Position numbers and translations under genes: made by a program
The notes under the pieces: generated by a model
The model's input: only the letters and a program-made list of their open reading frames with translations
The model's database searches: none
Told to the model about the DNA's origin: nothing
Part shown: in pieces, positions 35,446 through 44,740 of the stretch
Layout of the letters: each line of letters starts with the position of its first letter
Numbering within the stretch: position 1 is the stretch's first letter
Assembly (NCBI GenBank): GCA_019752375.1
Contig: JAIEMG010000008.1
Span: 47,777-111,776, forward strand
DNA: 64,000 bases
Direction of reading: 5' to 3'
Source: Gemmataceae bacterium
GTDB taxonomy: Bacteria > Planctomycetota > Planctomycetia > Gemmatales > Gemmataceae

Positions 35446-37104
35446 ATGCGCTTCCAACGCCTGCTGCTGCTCCTGCTTTTGGGTGCCTTTTTCGTTCCCG
35501 CCACTGCAGCTGAGCCGGATCCTATCCAGGCGGATGAACAAACGCTCAAGGAAGCCAAAGTAGCCGCGGACAATCCGGCCCTCCTCAAGTTTTTTCGTGA
35601 ACGCACGCTGACCGATGTCCAGCGAGACAAGATCAAAGGCCTGATCGCCCGGATGGCGGACGAGGACTTCCTGGTCCGCGAGCGGGCCACGGCCGAGCTC
35701 GTTGGCATGGGTGGGCAGGCGGTGTCGCTCTTGCGCCAGGCAATTAATGGCCGTGACGCGGATATCGAGGTGGTGCGCCGTGCCGAGCGCTGCCTGGAAA
35801 CGTCCAAGGCGCCGGGGATCGATGCGGTAAATGCCGCTGCTCGCTTGCTGGGCCATCGCAAGGTCGACGGCGGTTCGACCGTGTTGCTCGCCTATCTTCC
35901 CTTGGCCGATGACGAGTCGACCCAGGACGCCATTGGCGCCGCGCTGGTTGCGTTGGCGGTGCGCGACGGCAAGTTCGACAAATCGGTCGAGCAAGCGCTG
36001 CTCGACACCATGCCGCTCAAGCGCGGCCTGGCAGCCGAGGCCCTGGTCCGTGCCGGAAACGCCGAGCAACGGCAGGCGCTCCGAAAGTTCATGCAAGACC
36101 CCGATCCCGTGGTGCGCATGCGCGTCGCCGTGGGCCTGGCGGAGCACAAGAACAAAGAATCAATCCCCGTGCTCGTCGATCTGCTCACCAGTTTGCCAGC
36201 CGAACACGTCTGGCGCGCCGAGGATGTGCTGTGTCGCCTGGCCGGAGAGCAGACGCCGAATGTCTCGGTGGGCAATGATGCGGCCTCGCGCAAGAAGTGC
36301 CGCGATGCCTGGGCCGAATGGTGGTCCAAGAACGAAGGCACCGCCGACATGGCCCGCATTACCGATCCGCAGCGCGAGCTGGGCTACACGCTCATCGTCC
36401 AGATCAATCCACAGAATGGACAGGGCCAGGTCGTTGAACTTGGTAAGGACGCCAAGCCGCGCTGGCAAATCAATAACCTCGCCTATCCTGTCGATGCCCA
36501 GGTGCTCCGCAACGATCGCGTGCTGATCGCCGAATACAACGGCCAGCGTGTGACGGAGCGAGATTTCGCCGGTAAGGTCGTCTGGGAATATCGGATCCAG
36601 TCGCCGGTTGCCTGCCAGCGGCTTCCCAATGGACACACCTTCATCGCATGCCACAACCAGATGGTGGTGGTCGATTCGACCGGTAAGTCGGTCTGGACGT
36701 TTGCCCGGCCCGAGCATGACATCATGACTGCCGTGCGCATGCGCAACGGCCAGACAATCATGATTGCCAACGGCGGGCAGGCGGTCCACATCGACGCGAC
36801 CGGCAAGGTCGGCAAGATGTTTGCGGTCAACTTCAACCACCAGTTCGGCGGCATCGATCTGCTGCCCAATGGCCGGATCGTGGTTCCGCAAATCAACCTC
36901 AACAAGGTGGTCGAGTTCGACGCCGACGGCAAAAGCGTCTGGTCGGCCACCGCGACGAATCCGACGTCGGCTGTGCGGCTTCAGAACGGGAACACGCTGG
37001 CGGCCTGCTTTAACCAGCAGAAAATCGTCGAACTGGATAAAGACGGGAAGACGGTGTGGGAACACAAGCCCGACGGTCGACCCTGGAAGGCGCGCCGGCG
37101 TTAG
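35446..37104 (+). CDS. Exported HEAT-repeat plus beta-propeller protein, copy 1
   Basis: A 552-residue secreted or periplasmic protein with a signal peptide (about 1-21). The first half (about 40-290) has HEAT-like helical repeats (for example Arg-Glu-Arg-Ala-Thr-Ala-Glu-Leu and Asp-Pro-Asp-Pro-Val-Val-Arg-Met-Arg-Val-Ala). The second half (about 315-545) has a PQQ/NHL-like propeller with repeated Leu-Pro-Asn-Gly-x-Thr blades and Val-Val-Glu-Phe-Asp-Ala-Asp-Gly-Lys. A GAGGAAA site is upstream. Its paralog follows 36 bases later, clearly from tandem duplication. The function is unknown; a scaffold or sensor of the cell envelope is a guess. Confidence 0.85.
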   Translation: MRFQRLLLLLLLGAFFVPATAAEPDPIQADEQTLKEAKVAADNPALLKFFRERTLTDVQRDKIKGLIARMADEDFLVRERATAELVGMGGQAVSLLRQAINGRDADIEVVRRAERCLETSKAPGIDAVNAAARLLGHRKVDGGSTVLLAYLPLADDESTQDAIGAALVALAVRDGKFDKSVEQALLDTMPLKRGLAAEALVRAGNAEQRQALRKFMQDPDPVVRMRVAVGLAEHKNKESIPVLVDLLTSLPAEHVWRAEDVLCRLAGEQTPNVSVGNDAASRKKCRDAWAEWWSKNEGTADMARITDPQRELGYTLIVQINPQNGQGQVVELGKDAKPRWQINNLAYPVDAQVLRNDRVLIAEYNGQRVTERDFAGKVVWEYRIQSPVACQRLPNGHTFIACHNQMVVVDSTGKSVWTFARPEHDIMTAVRMRNGQTIMIANGGQAVHIDATGKVGKMFAVNFNHQFGGIDLLPNGRIVVPQINLNKVVEFDADGKSVWSATATNPTSAVRLQNGNTLAACFNQQKIVELDKDGKTVWEHKPDGRPWKARRR

Positions 37105-37140
37105 GCAGAAATCGCCCTGGCTTTGCGGAAGAGGTTTGCC

Positions 37141-38787
37141 ATGCGTTGCAACCCCCTTGGCCTCGTGGTGCTTTCCGGCTCTTTGTGGCTGATGCCCGGC
37201 TTTGGCGCCGATCCAACGCCATTGACGGCTGACGAGCAGCTGGTGCAGAAAGCCAAGGTCGGCACGGATGGCGCGTCGTTGCTCAGCTACTTCCGCAAGC
37301 GCACCCTCCCCGAAGTCGACGCCGGCAACATCCGCGACCTGGTTCGCCAGCTGGGCGACGAAGACTTTCTCACTCGCGAACGCGCCTGCTCCAAGCTGGT
37401 CGCGCTGCGGACGCTGGCATTGCCCTTCCTCGAAGCGGCTGCCAAGGACACGGACATCGAAATCTCTCGCCGCGCGCTGGACTGCATCCGTCGTATCGGC
37501 GGCGGACCAAGTCTTGCCGTGGACGCCGCCGCCGCCCGACTCGTCGCCGCGCGCAAACCGGCCGGGGCGGTCGAGGTGATGCTCAACTTCTTGCCTTACG
37601 CCAGCACCGATCATGTCGCGGACGAAGTGCTGAATACGCTGGCGCTGCTTGCGGTGCGCGACGGCCAGACCGACAAGGCCCTGCTCGCCGCGATTGCCGA
37701 CAAGTCGGCGCCCCGACGTGCCGGCGCTGCACTCGCGCTTCACCGTGCGGGAGCAGCCGACGCCAAGGCTGCCGTACGCAAATTGCTGCAAGATCCCGAT
37801 CCGATGGTGCGCTATCGCATTGGCATGGCCCTGGCGCGCGCCAAGGACAAGGACGCGGTGCCGGTGCTCATTGACGTATTGCCGCACTTGATGCTGGCCC
37901 AGGCCTGGCTCGTCGAGGACATGCTCTACTCACTCGCGGAAGAGCGAGGTCCGGACGTCTGGCTCGGCGTGGACGAGGTGGGCCGCAAGAAGTGCCGCGA
38001 TGCCTGGTCGGACTGGTGGACGAAGCACGGCGCCAAGGTGGACATGGCCCGGCTCGAGCCGAACCAAAAGGGACTCACGCTGCTGGTCTTCCTCGACGCC
38101 GGCAAGGTGATGGAGGTGGATCAGAAGGGCGAAAAGCTCTGGGAAGTCGGCGGGATCGACTTTCCGCTCGACGCACAGGTCCTGCCTAACGATCGCGTCC
38201 TGCTGGCGGAATACAAAGGCGCCCGCGTTACCGAGCGCGATCGCAAGGGCACCGTGGTGTGGGAGAAGAAGCTCGGCGCCGGTCCGCTTGCCGCCCAGCG
38301 CCTGGCGAACGGGAATACCTTCATCACCACCGAAACGCAGCTGATCGAAGTGGACAAGACGGGCAAGGAAGTCTTCACGTACAGCCGGCCCAATGGCGAG
38401 GGCATTCGCAAGGCCATGAAGCTCCGCAACGGCGACCTGGCGTGCGTCACGACGGGCAACCAGTTCGTGCGTCTCAATCCTGTTGGCCGCACCATCATGA
38501 GCTTTCCCGTCGAGGTCTCGACCAACGGCGGCCGGATCGAAGTATTGCCCAGTGGGCGCGTGCTGATTCCGGTCATGTCGCTGGGCAAGGTCATCGAGTT
38601 CGATTCCGAGGGCCGAGCGGTCTGGGAAGTGGCAATCGAAGAGCCCGTCGCTGCGGTACGGCTGCCCAACGGCAACACGCTGGTGACGACGTTGAACCAG
38701 AACCGCGCCATGGAATTCGATCGCGCCGGCAAGGAAGTCTGGCAGTACAAGGGCGATACCCGCATCACACGCGCATTCCGCCGCTAA
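37141..38787 (+). CDS. Exported HEAT-repeat plus beta-propeller protein, copy 2
   Basis: A 548-residue paralog of the preceding gene with the same layout: signal peptide, HEAT half and propeller half. Shared landmarks include Lys-Lys-Cys-Arg-Asp-Ala-Trp and Asn-Asp-Arg-Val-Leu-x-Ala-Glu-Tyr in the middle, and Val-Ile-Glu-Phe-Asp-Ser-Glu-Gly-Arg late. ATG 37141 with GAAGAGG upstream is preferred over a TTG at 37123. Both HEAT and blade regions have diverged, so the duplication is not recent. Co-transcription with copy 1 is expected. Confidence 0.85.
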   Translation: MRCNPLGLVVLSGSLWLMPGFGADPTPLTADEQLVQKAKVGTDGASLLSYFRKRTLPEVDAGNIRDLVRQLGDEDFLTRERACSKLVALRTLALPFLEAAAKDTDIEISRRALDCIRRIGGGPSLAVDAAAARLVAARKPAGAVEVMLNFLPYASTDHVADEVLNTLALLAVRDGQTDKALLAAIADKSAPRRAGAALALHRAGAADAKAAVRKLLQDPDPMVRYRIGMALARAKDKDAVPVLIDVLPHLMLAQAWLVEDMLYSLAEERGPDVWLGVDEVGRKKCRDAWSDWWTKHGAKVDMARLEPNQKGLTLLVFLDAGKVMEVDQKGEKLWEVGGIDFPLDAQVLPNDRVLLAEYKGARVTERDRKGTVVWEKKLGAGPLAAQRLANGNTFITTETQLIEVDKTGKEVFTYSRPNGEGIRKAMKLRNGDLACVTTGNQFVRLNPVGRTIMSFPVEVSTNGGRIEVLPSGRVLIPVMSLGKVIEFDSEGRAVWEVAIEEPVAAVRLPNGNTLVTTLNQNRAMEFDRAGKEVWQYKGDTRITRAFRR

Positions 38788-38869
38788 ACATCGGCTTGGC
38801 GGGCTCCCCTGGGATGCGCCGTGACGCATTTGCACCAACCACGACGGCTCGAACCGCTCCAAGTCGTAA

Positions 38870-39226
38870 CTACGGACCGTCACACACCGTCGCCAGCGTC
38901 TCGTCGATCTGCCGCACGGCACCTGTCAGCGACAGCGACGCCATCTCGAAATTGGTGTGACTCGATACGCGCCGCCAGTTCTCCGCCAGGTACTCCGCGG
39001 CCTTGCGCAGCTTTGGCAGCTTGCCACGGATGCGGTGCAGGTACTCCTTCGCGTCCTTGGCTTGCGCGGCAGGCTCGGTTGCGCGGATGAAATCGAAGAT
39101 CATGCGATGGACGTCGAGCATCTCTTCGTCGTCCTCGATTTCCTCGGCATGTTTGAGGAAATTGCGCACCATCCACAGGTGCGCCAGGACGAAAGCGAGG
39201 CGCTCCATCGCATCCTCGCCGCTCAT
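38870..39226 (-). CDS. Small helical protein of unknown function
   Basis: A 118-residue, mostly helical and charged protein with no recognisable family motif. Its start overlaps the stop of an upstream membrane protein by 4 bases (39223-39226), so it is likely co-translated with it. Features include a His-Leu-Trp-Met-Val-Arg-Asn-Phe segment near residue 16. It is convergent with the HEAT/propeller pair. Confidence 0.6.
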   Translation of the reverse strand: MSGEDAMERLAFVLAHLWMVRNFLKHAEEIEDDEEMLDVHRMIFDFIRATEPAAQAKDAKEYLHRIRGKLPKLRKAAEYLAENWRRVSSHTNFEMASLSLTGAVRQIDETLATVCDGP

Positions 39227-39834
39227 GGCCTGGCCTCCGGAGCGGATGGCGCCTCAGCCGTGACGGTCGGCGCGGGCTTGGCCGGCGCGTGACTGACCTC
39301 CGACAGTTCCTTCGAGTAAAGCACCAAAGCTGCGCCGACGCCGACGAGCAGGATACCCACCCAGAGGAGCGGATGCGGCATCTTGAATCCACGGTTGAAC
39401 GCGTCCTCCGCCGTGGGGTGCCAGACCGTGCTGACCAGCACGTTGATGATCGGTGCCAGACCGAAGATGAGCGGCGCGATGAACACCTTGTATGTTTCCT
39501 TCGGCAACGAAGCGTCGGTCGCGGCTTTCATCGCCGCCTGCGTCGCGAAGATAACGCAGATGGCGCCGACCGCGCCTGCAACGCCGGCCAAGCTGGAGAA
39601 GACCAAGCCCGTGCTTTTCATGGTCGGCCATTCGTACTGCCCGGTCAGGAACAGAACCAGCGGAACCACGACGCCGATCACGAAGTAGGCGCCCCCGACA
39701 CAGAGGATGGCCATGAGCCGTGCATTGGGCTTACCGCCGAACTCGCTGCCGCCGAAGAAGATGATCGGCACATACGTGCCCCACGCCAGGCCCGCCAGCG
39801 CCACGTACATCAGCCACACGTACTTATCCGACAT
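39223..39834 (-). CDS. EamA/DMT-like membrane protein
   Basis: A 203-residue protein with about five to six membrane helices and an Ala-Gly-Leu-Ala-Trp-Gly-Thr-Tyr-Val-Pro first helix reminiscent of the drug/metabolite transporter (EamA) family. It is shorter than the usual 10-helix member, about half a transporter, so it may dimerise or be a diverged relative. A short Pro/Ala-rich C-terminal tail follows. The ATG at 39834 has AAGGAG upstream; a longer frame is poorly supported. The downstream small helical protein overlaps its stop. Confidence 0.7.
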   Translation of the reverse strand: MSDKYVWLMYVALAGLAWGTYVPIIFFGGSEFGGKPNARLMAILCVGGAYFVIGVVVPLVLFLTGQYEWPTMKSTGLVFSSLAGVAGAVGAICVIFATQAAMKAATDASLPKETYKVFIAPLIFGLAPIINVLVSTVWHPTAEDAFNRGFKMPHPLLWVGILLVGVGAALVLYSKELSEVSHAPAKPAPTVTAEAPSAPEARP

Positions 39835-39856
39835 CGCAGTCTCCTTCGAGTGAGTA

Positions 39857-42800
39857 TCATTCCCTGCGCAACGCCGGCAGCAGTGGGGCACGCAACGTCG
39901 CCGCCATCGCTGCCGCGCCGGCCGCCAGTCCGACAAACAGTACCAACAGAAGCAGGACGACCAGGCGCATCCACGGCACTTCGCCTCCGCCCACCACGTG
40001 CGGTGCGACCGAAATCAGCGCTGCCACCGTCCCCAGTCCAAGACCGGCAGCCAGCAGAAAGATGTTCTCGACCAGTACCAATCGTCCCAGCACGCTGCGG
40101 CGAAAGCCAAGCGCTCGCAATAGTGCCATTTCCCCGCGCCTTTCCCACACACTACGCAACAACACGACGGCAAGGCCGAGCGCTCCCAGGACCAAGCCGA
40201 GGCCGCCGAGCATCTGGAACGTCGAGAGATATGTGTTCTCCACCGCAAGATACGCAGCGAGGCGCTGTACGGTCGACGTGACCTCGAAGCCGCGATCGGC
40301 CAGTGCCGTCTCCAGCAGTGGCTTCAGACTGCCCGCACGCTCCGGGGGCGCGTCGATCAAGAAGAAGTTGTAGCCTTCGTGGCCCGGATAGAGCTTGAGG
40401 AAGTTTGCTTCGGACATGAGCAGTTCGCCCTGAAAGATGCTGTCCTGTAGCAGGCCGACGATGCGCAATTTCACCGGCTGGCCGCGATCGTTCGGCACTT
40501 CGATGATGCCGCCGAGCTTGCTCTTGAGCATCCATTGCACGGTGTTCGCCTCGCCAAACACGGGAATCGCGCCATCGACTTCCGGAGCGTCCAGCTTGTG
40601 CCAGGCATTGCCCTTGGACCGAGACCAGTCGGCGAATTCGAAGCCGCCGCGCTGGATCAGTGCTTGCGAAACGCCAAGCAAGCGCGGCCGGCGCGGTTGA
40701 TACAAGTTCAAACAGCTCGCGTCGTCGCCGCTGCGCATGCGGAACGGATAGAACGCCACGCCCTCCAGTTCTTTTGGGGAGACGCGAGCCCGTTCGAGTG
40801 CCTCGTTGAGCTCATCGCGTCCCGCACCGCGGTTCAGGTCCTGGTAGAGCGGCACGTCGGATTCCGCGAGCAGTGGGAAACCGCCGCTGCCGGAGTGCTT
40901 GCTCAAGAAATCGCGATCCGGCTGACGGCGAAACGATTCGACCGCGACGATGAGGAACGCGGCGGATGCCAGCAAGCCCGCCGTCAGCAGGCTGCGGACC
41001 GGCTGCCGGCCCGCATTGCGCAACGCCAGCGTCACCACGCGCAACCGGCCGGTCGTCGCACGCCGTCCGTCGAGTGCACGCAAGAGCGCCCAGGTTGTCG
41101 CCAGGCCCGCGGTCAGCAGCAGGAAGCCGCCGCCAAAGAAGGTGCCGGCCTGGGCTTCGTGGCCGGGGACAAACTTTCCCGCGATAATCAGGGCCGGCCC
41201 GACAACCAGCGAACCACCGGCAATCCACAGGCTCCAACGGGGGCGCCGGACGCGCGGATCGACTTCGGGACTCGTCTCGCCGGCCAGCAGCGCCCGTGGC
41301 GACGCCTTGCCCAGCGCCCGCACCGACCAGGCGATGGTTAGAACACTGACGATTACAGCCGAACCGAAGCCGATGACAAAACTCATCGGTGCCGCGTGCA
41401 GTCGAAGTAGAGAACTGTCCATGGTGCCGGGCCACCACGAACGCAGCAGTTCCAGCAACCCCCAGGCGTAGCCGACGGCACCGCCGACACCAACCAACGC
41501 TCCCAGCGCGGCCAGCACGCCAGCTTCGCCCAGGAGCAGGCGGCGCACTGTTCCCCGTCGATAGCCGAGGGCCAGCAATAAACCGATCTCGGCCGCACGG
41601 CGATCGAGGTTCAAACGGAAGAGCAAGCCAACCAGCAGAAGGGCCGCAATGATGAGGAAGCCGCTGAAGTACAGGAACAACTCGCCGAAGTCCGTACCAC
41701 CGGCGCCTGCTTCCAGTCCGCGCTGACGCACGTTGTCGAACACAAAGCCACCCTGCTCGGGCTTTAGTCTCTGAAGCAGCTGAGTGCTGAAATCGTCCGC
41801 CGCCTTCTCCAGATCAGTGTCCCTGGCGGGCGCGAGCCGGATCGATGTCACCTTGCCGAAGCGGCTGCCCCACAGTTTCTGGCCGTCCGCCAGCGAGATG
41901 TAAGCCTTCGGCGTGGTCCGGTAGACGTTCCAGTATTCCTCGTCGCGCTTCTGAACACGCTTGCTGTCGTAGGGGAAAGGCGGGTCCCAGTCGCGCAGGG
42001 TCAGCTTGTCGGTGATGCCGGGAAACTCGGGCGTGATGTCCGGGTCGTCGGCAACGCCCTCCAGTGGCATCACGCCACGCAGCACGAACTTCGCGGTCTT
42101 CTCCTCGAGCTTGCCCTCTTGTTCCGGATTGAAGTACGTCAATTCAATCGTGTCACCGACCTTGCCGGGCAAGGGCGAGTGCGGCCAGCCGACGAGAATG
42201 ATCTCGCCGGGTTTCAGTTCGGTAACGCCCGCTGGCAGGAACGGCCCCAGTGGAGCCGCCAGGGCCGGATCGAGGGCAGCCACCACCGAATACGGGGCGG
42301 CCGCGTTGCCTTCCTTGATCCAGTTGGCGAGGTAGACCAACGTCGGCGCCGCTCGGAGATTCGTGTCCTTGGCTGCTTGCAGGGCCGCATCGGCGACGGT
42401 GTCTTCGACAAGCATCTGCCGGCTTTCCAGGCTTAGATAGCCGCGCTGCCGATACGCGTCGCGGACCGTCTTGCGGCTGAGCGCCCCCGTCTCGGGATCG
42501 GCCCGGCTGGCGAGCGCCTTGCCGATGCGATCGCGCCACTCGGCGCGGGTGAGGTGCGTCTTGCCCAGCCGCCGCACGCGCGACCACCAGTCATGGTCCT
42601 TGTTGCGGTCGAGCTTGGTGAACAGGGCTTCGGTACGTTCGAGCGGCGTCTGAAGCGTCAGTCCCCAGTCGGCGAGGGTAAGATGAGCGTGTAAGTCCTT
42701 CTGCAAATCGCTGCCCCCGCCCTGGACCAGCAAGGCATTGACGCGATCGTCCAACTCGAGTTGGTCCTGCAGCAGCTGCAATGGCACAAAAGCATTTCGC

Positions 42801-43420
42801 GGCGACGCCGGCGACGGGATCAGGCTGAACTGGTTGCCAAAAGAGTCGGCTGGCAGAACGGCACGAACCTTGAGCACAAGACGCGACAGGACGTCGCTGG
42901 CTCCGCGCCGACCCAAGAGCGTCTCACGCGGCACGGCACTGGCCTTCTGCAGATGAATCGTGACTTGGTCGCCAGCCTTTACCTGCAGTTCGTCAGCGAG
43001 TGTGCGATTGAGGACAACCTCACGGTCCTCCGATCGCCAGAAGTCATCGCCGCCGGGCTTGGTTCCGGGCCAGAAGCGGTCATCCACGCCGAGGATCAGC
43101 ACGCGGCCCGCCTGGCGCACGGTCTGTCCGGTCTGTTCGCGTCCGACGCTGGCGGAGCCCTGGAGCATCAGGGCCGGCGCGATGCGTTCAGCATGTAATT
43201 CATCCGCAAGCTGCGTCCGGAAGAAGCGGCTGCCAATCAGCACGCGATCGACCCAGCCGAGTTGCTCCAGCGTCCGATCGCGCAGGCTGCCGCGCAGTGA
43301 ATCGCCGACCAACAGCGCTCCCGTCAGGACCGCGGTGCCGACCGCGACGCCGAGGAACACGGCGAAATTACCGCGCCAGTGAAACGCCAGATTTCGCAAC
43401 AGCAGCCTGCCAAACGTCAT
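39857..43420 (-). CDS. ABC transporter permease with FtsX-like domains (LolC/MacB type)
   Basis: A large 1187-residue permease. The N-terminal helix is followed by an extended periplasmic region (about 60-700, MacB-like), then a cluster of membrane helices (about 735-990) and a second FtsX-type helix set at the C-terminus (about 1080-1180). The partner ATPase is encoded upstream with a 4-base overlap (ATGA). LolC/E or MacB-type exporters move lipoproteins, toxins or peptides out of the inner membrane. The length is well above typical (~400), due to two permease regions and a very long periplasmic domain in one chain. Confidence 0.88.
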   Translation of the reverse strand: MTFGRLLLRNLAFHWRGNFAVFLGVAVGTAVLTGALLVGDSLRGSLRDRTLEQLGWVDRVLIGSRFFRTQLADELHAERIAPALMLQGSASVGREQTGQTVRQAGRVLILGVDDRFWPGTKPGGDDFWRSEDREVVLNRTLADELQVKAGDQVTIHLQKASAVPRETLLGRRGASDVLSRLVLKVRAVLPADSFGNQFSLIPSPASPRNAFVPLQLLQDQLELDDRVNALLVQGGGSDLQKDLHAHLTLADWGLTLQTPLERTEALFTKLDRNKDHDWWSRVRRLGKTHLTRAEWRDRIGKALASRADPETGALSRKTVRDAYRQRGYLSLESRQMLVEDTVADAALQAAKDTNLRAAPTLVYLANWIKEGNAAAPYSVVAALDPALAAPLGPFLPAGVTELKPGEIILVGWPHSPLPGKVGDTIELTYFNPEQEGKLEEKTAKFVLRGVMPLEGVADDPDITPEFPGITDKLTLRDWDPPFPYDSKRVQKRDEEYWNVYRTTPKAYISLADGQKLWGSRFGKVTSIRLAPARDTDLEKAADDFSTQLLQRLKPEQGGFVFDNVRQRGLEAGAGGTDFGELFLYFSGFLIIAALLLVGLLFRLNLDRRAAEIGLLLALGYRRGTVRRLLLGEAGVLAALGALVGVGGAVGYAWGLLELLRSWWPGTMDSSLLRLHAAPMSFVIGFGSAVIVSVLTIAWSVRALGKASPRALLAGETSPEVDPRVRRPRWSLWIAGGSLVVGPALIIAGKFVPGHEAQAGTFFGGGFLLLTAGLATTWALLRALDGRRATTGRLRVVTLALRNAGRQPVRSLLTAGLLASAAFLIVAVESFRRQPDRDFLSKHSGSGGFPLLAESDVPLYQDLNRGAGRDELNEALERARVSPKELEGVAFYPFRMRSGDDASCLNLYQPRRPRLLGVSQALIQRGGFEFADWSRSKGNAWHKLDAPEVDGAIPVFGEANTVQWMLKSKLGGIIEVPNDRGQPVKLRIVGLLQDSIFQGELLMSEANFLKLYPGHEGYNFFLIDAPPERAGSLKPLLETALADRGFEVTSTVQRLAAYLAVENTYLSTFQMLGGLGLVLGALGLAVVLLRSVWERRGEMALLRALGFRRSVLGRLVLVENIFLLAAGLGLGTVAALISVAPHVVGGGEVPWMRLVVLLLLVLFVGLAAGAAAMAATLRAPLLPALRRE

Positions 43421-44094
43421 GGCGCCTCCATCGCTTGGAGGCTGCCGTCGGCCATTTCCAGCTGCCGCGGGAACCGCTTTGCCAGCTCCGCCGAGTGGGT
43501 CACCACCACCAGCATCGTCTGCTCCTGCAGGTGCAGGTCGAGCAGAAGCTGGCCCACGTGCTGAGCCGTGCGCCGATCGAGGTTGCCCGTCGGCTCGTCC
43601 GCCAGGAGCAGGGCGGGACGCTGCACCAGGGCCCGGGCCACCGCCACGCGCTGCCGTTCCCCGCCGGACAGTTCCGCGGGTCGATGATCGAGCCGATCCG
43701 ACAGGCCAACGCGCTTGAGTAGCTCGCGTGCCCATTGTTCCGTGTCGCCACCTGCGTGCGCTACGACGGTCGGAATCAGCACGTTTTCCAGCACCGAGCA
43801 CTGAGGCAACAAGTGATGGTCCTGAAAGACAAAGCCAATGTGTCGATTGCGAAAGTCCGCCAGCTCCTGCTCGGGCAGCGCAAATGGGTCCTTACCGTCC
43901 AGACGCACGCTGCCTGACGTGGGCCGATCCAGCGTGCCCAGGATGTGCAACAGCGTGCTCTTGCCCGAACCGGACGGTCCCATCACGGCCAAGGCGTCGC
44001 CGTGCTCGAGCTGGAGTGTCGCGTTGCGCAGGATCGCCAGCGGACCGCTGCGCGTGGGGTAGTCTTTGCAGAGTTGAGTAACTTCGAGAGCCAT
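43417..44094 (-). CDS. ABC transporter ATPase (LolD/MacB family)
   Basis: A 225-residue nucleotide-binding subunit. Walker A is Gly-Pro-Ser-Gly-Ser-Gly-Lys-Ser-Thr (39-47). The signature is Leu-Ser-Gly-Gly-Glu-Arg-Gln. Walker B is [13 protein letters not shown], with the Glu-Pro-Thr-Gly-Asn segment typical of LolD/MacB/FtsE. It powers the permease encoded next, whose start overlaps its stop. The ATG at 44094 is used; a TTG at 44133 is possible. Neither has a clear ribosome site. Confidence 0.93.
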   Translation of the reverse strand: MALEVTQLCKDYPTRSGPLAILRNATLQLEHGDALAVMGPSGSGKSTLLHILGTLDRPTSGSVRLDGKDPFALPEQELADFRNRHIGFVFQDHHLLPQCSVLENVLIPTVVAHAGGDTEQWARELLKRVGLSDRLDHRPAELSGGERQRVAVARALVQRPALLLADEPTGNLDRRTAQHVGQLLLDLHLQEQTMLVVVTHSAELAKRFPRQLEMADGSLQAMEAP

Positions 44095-44158
44095 GGCGCG
44101 GGGGGAGGCGGTAAGTGTAAGGTTGGAGGGCAAGCGTACAGCGCCGTTGTTACATTAC

Positions 44159-44740
44159 TCATTCTGGGCGCTGCGATTGTTTCTGTTCTGAAGCAACGGT
44201 GATGCTGAGGGCGGCGATGAACTCATTGAGACGATCGTAAGCCATTCTTGGCGTAACTCGATTGATGAGGGCGTCTCGCTCGCGGCGGCCATGTGCGACC
44301 CAGTTCCGGTAACTGCGAACCTGGTCGACCCGAGTCACGAGGTCGGCGGAAACGCGGTCCTGCTCCTTCAGGGGGCGAAGCACTCGCTGGAAGAAACTTC
44401 CTTCCTCGACGCCTTGCATGGCGTCGACAGCCGCTTCCATCAATATCGGGTCGGTCAACATTTCCTTCTCCGGCTTCATCCGCTCCGCCAGATGGTCTCG
44501 CACATGCGACTCGAACACCGAGAAGAGGACAACGATTGCGAGATCGTCGATCGGCTTCAGACTTGTCGTCGTCTCCTTGACGATTTCCGAGGCGTCCAGC
44601 ATGCGAAATTCGTCATCTCTCCAGATCGAGGCAGTTTCCAGGGAAGGATCGCCCCAATGCTTCCTGCCCAGGCGCTGCATCCGAGCGAGGTTGCGTCTGG
44701 TGGCTTCATACCAGTTCCAGGCATCGATGAGCGTGTTCAT
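44159..44740 (-). CDS. HEPN-like protein with Arg-x4-His motif
   Basis: A 193-residue helical protein. Arg145-Asn-Trp-Val-Ala-His150 is the R-x4-6-H motif that marks HEPN RNases and toxins, preceded by the helix with Phe-Glu-Ser-His-Val (about 76-80), similar to other HEPN families. Many HEPN proteins cleave RNA in toxin-antitoxin or defence systems. Its start overlaps the stop of the upstream partner gene by 4 bases, as in many two-gene toxin modules, but here the partner comes first. Catalytic activity is inferred from the motif only. Confidence 0.7.
   Translation of the reverse strand: MNTLIDAWNWYEATRRNLARMQRLGRKHWGDPSLETASIWRDDEFRMLDASEIVKETTTSLKPIDDLAIVVLFSVFESHVRDHLAERMKPEKEMLTDPILMEAAVDAMQGVEEGSFFQRVLRPLKEQDRVSADLVTRVDQVRSYRNWVAHGRRERDALINRVTPRMAYDRLNEFIAALSITVASEQKQSQRPE

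Noticed and set aside
36160..37887. A 575-codon minus-strand frame
   Set aside because: It lies opposite the HEAT/propeller paralogs and only mirrors their third-position GC bias; no start signal or domain.
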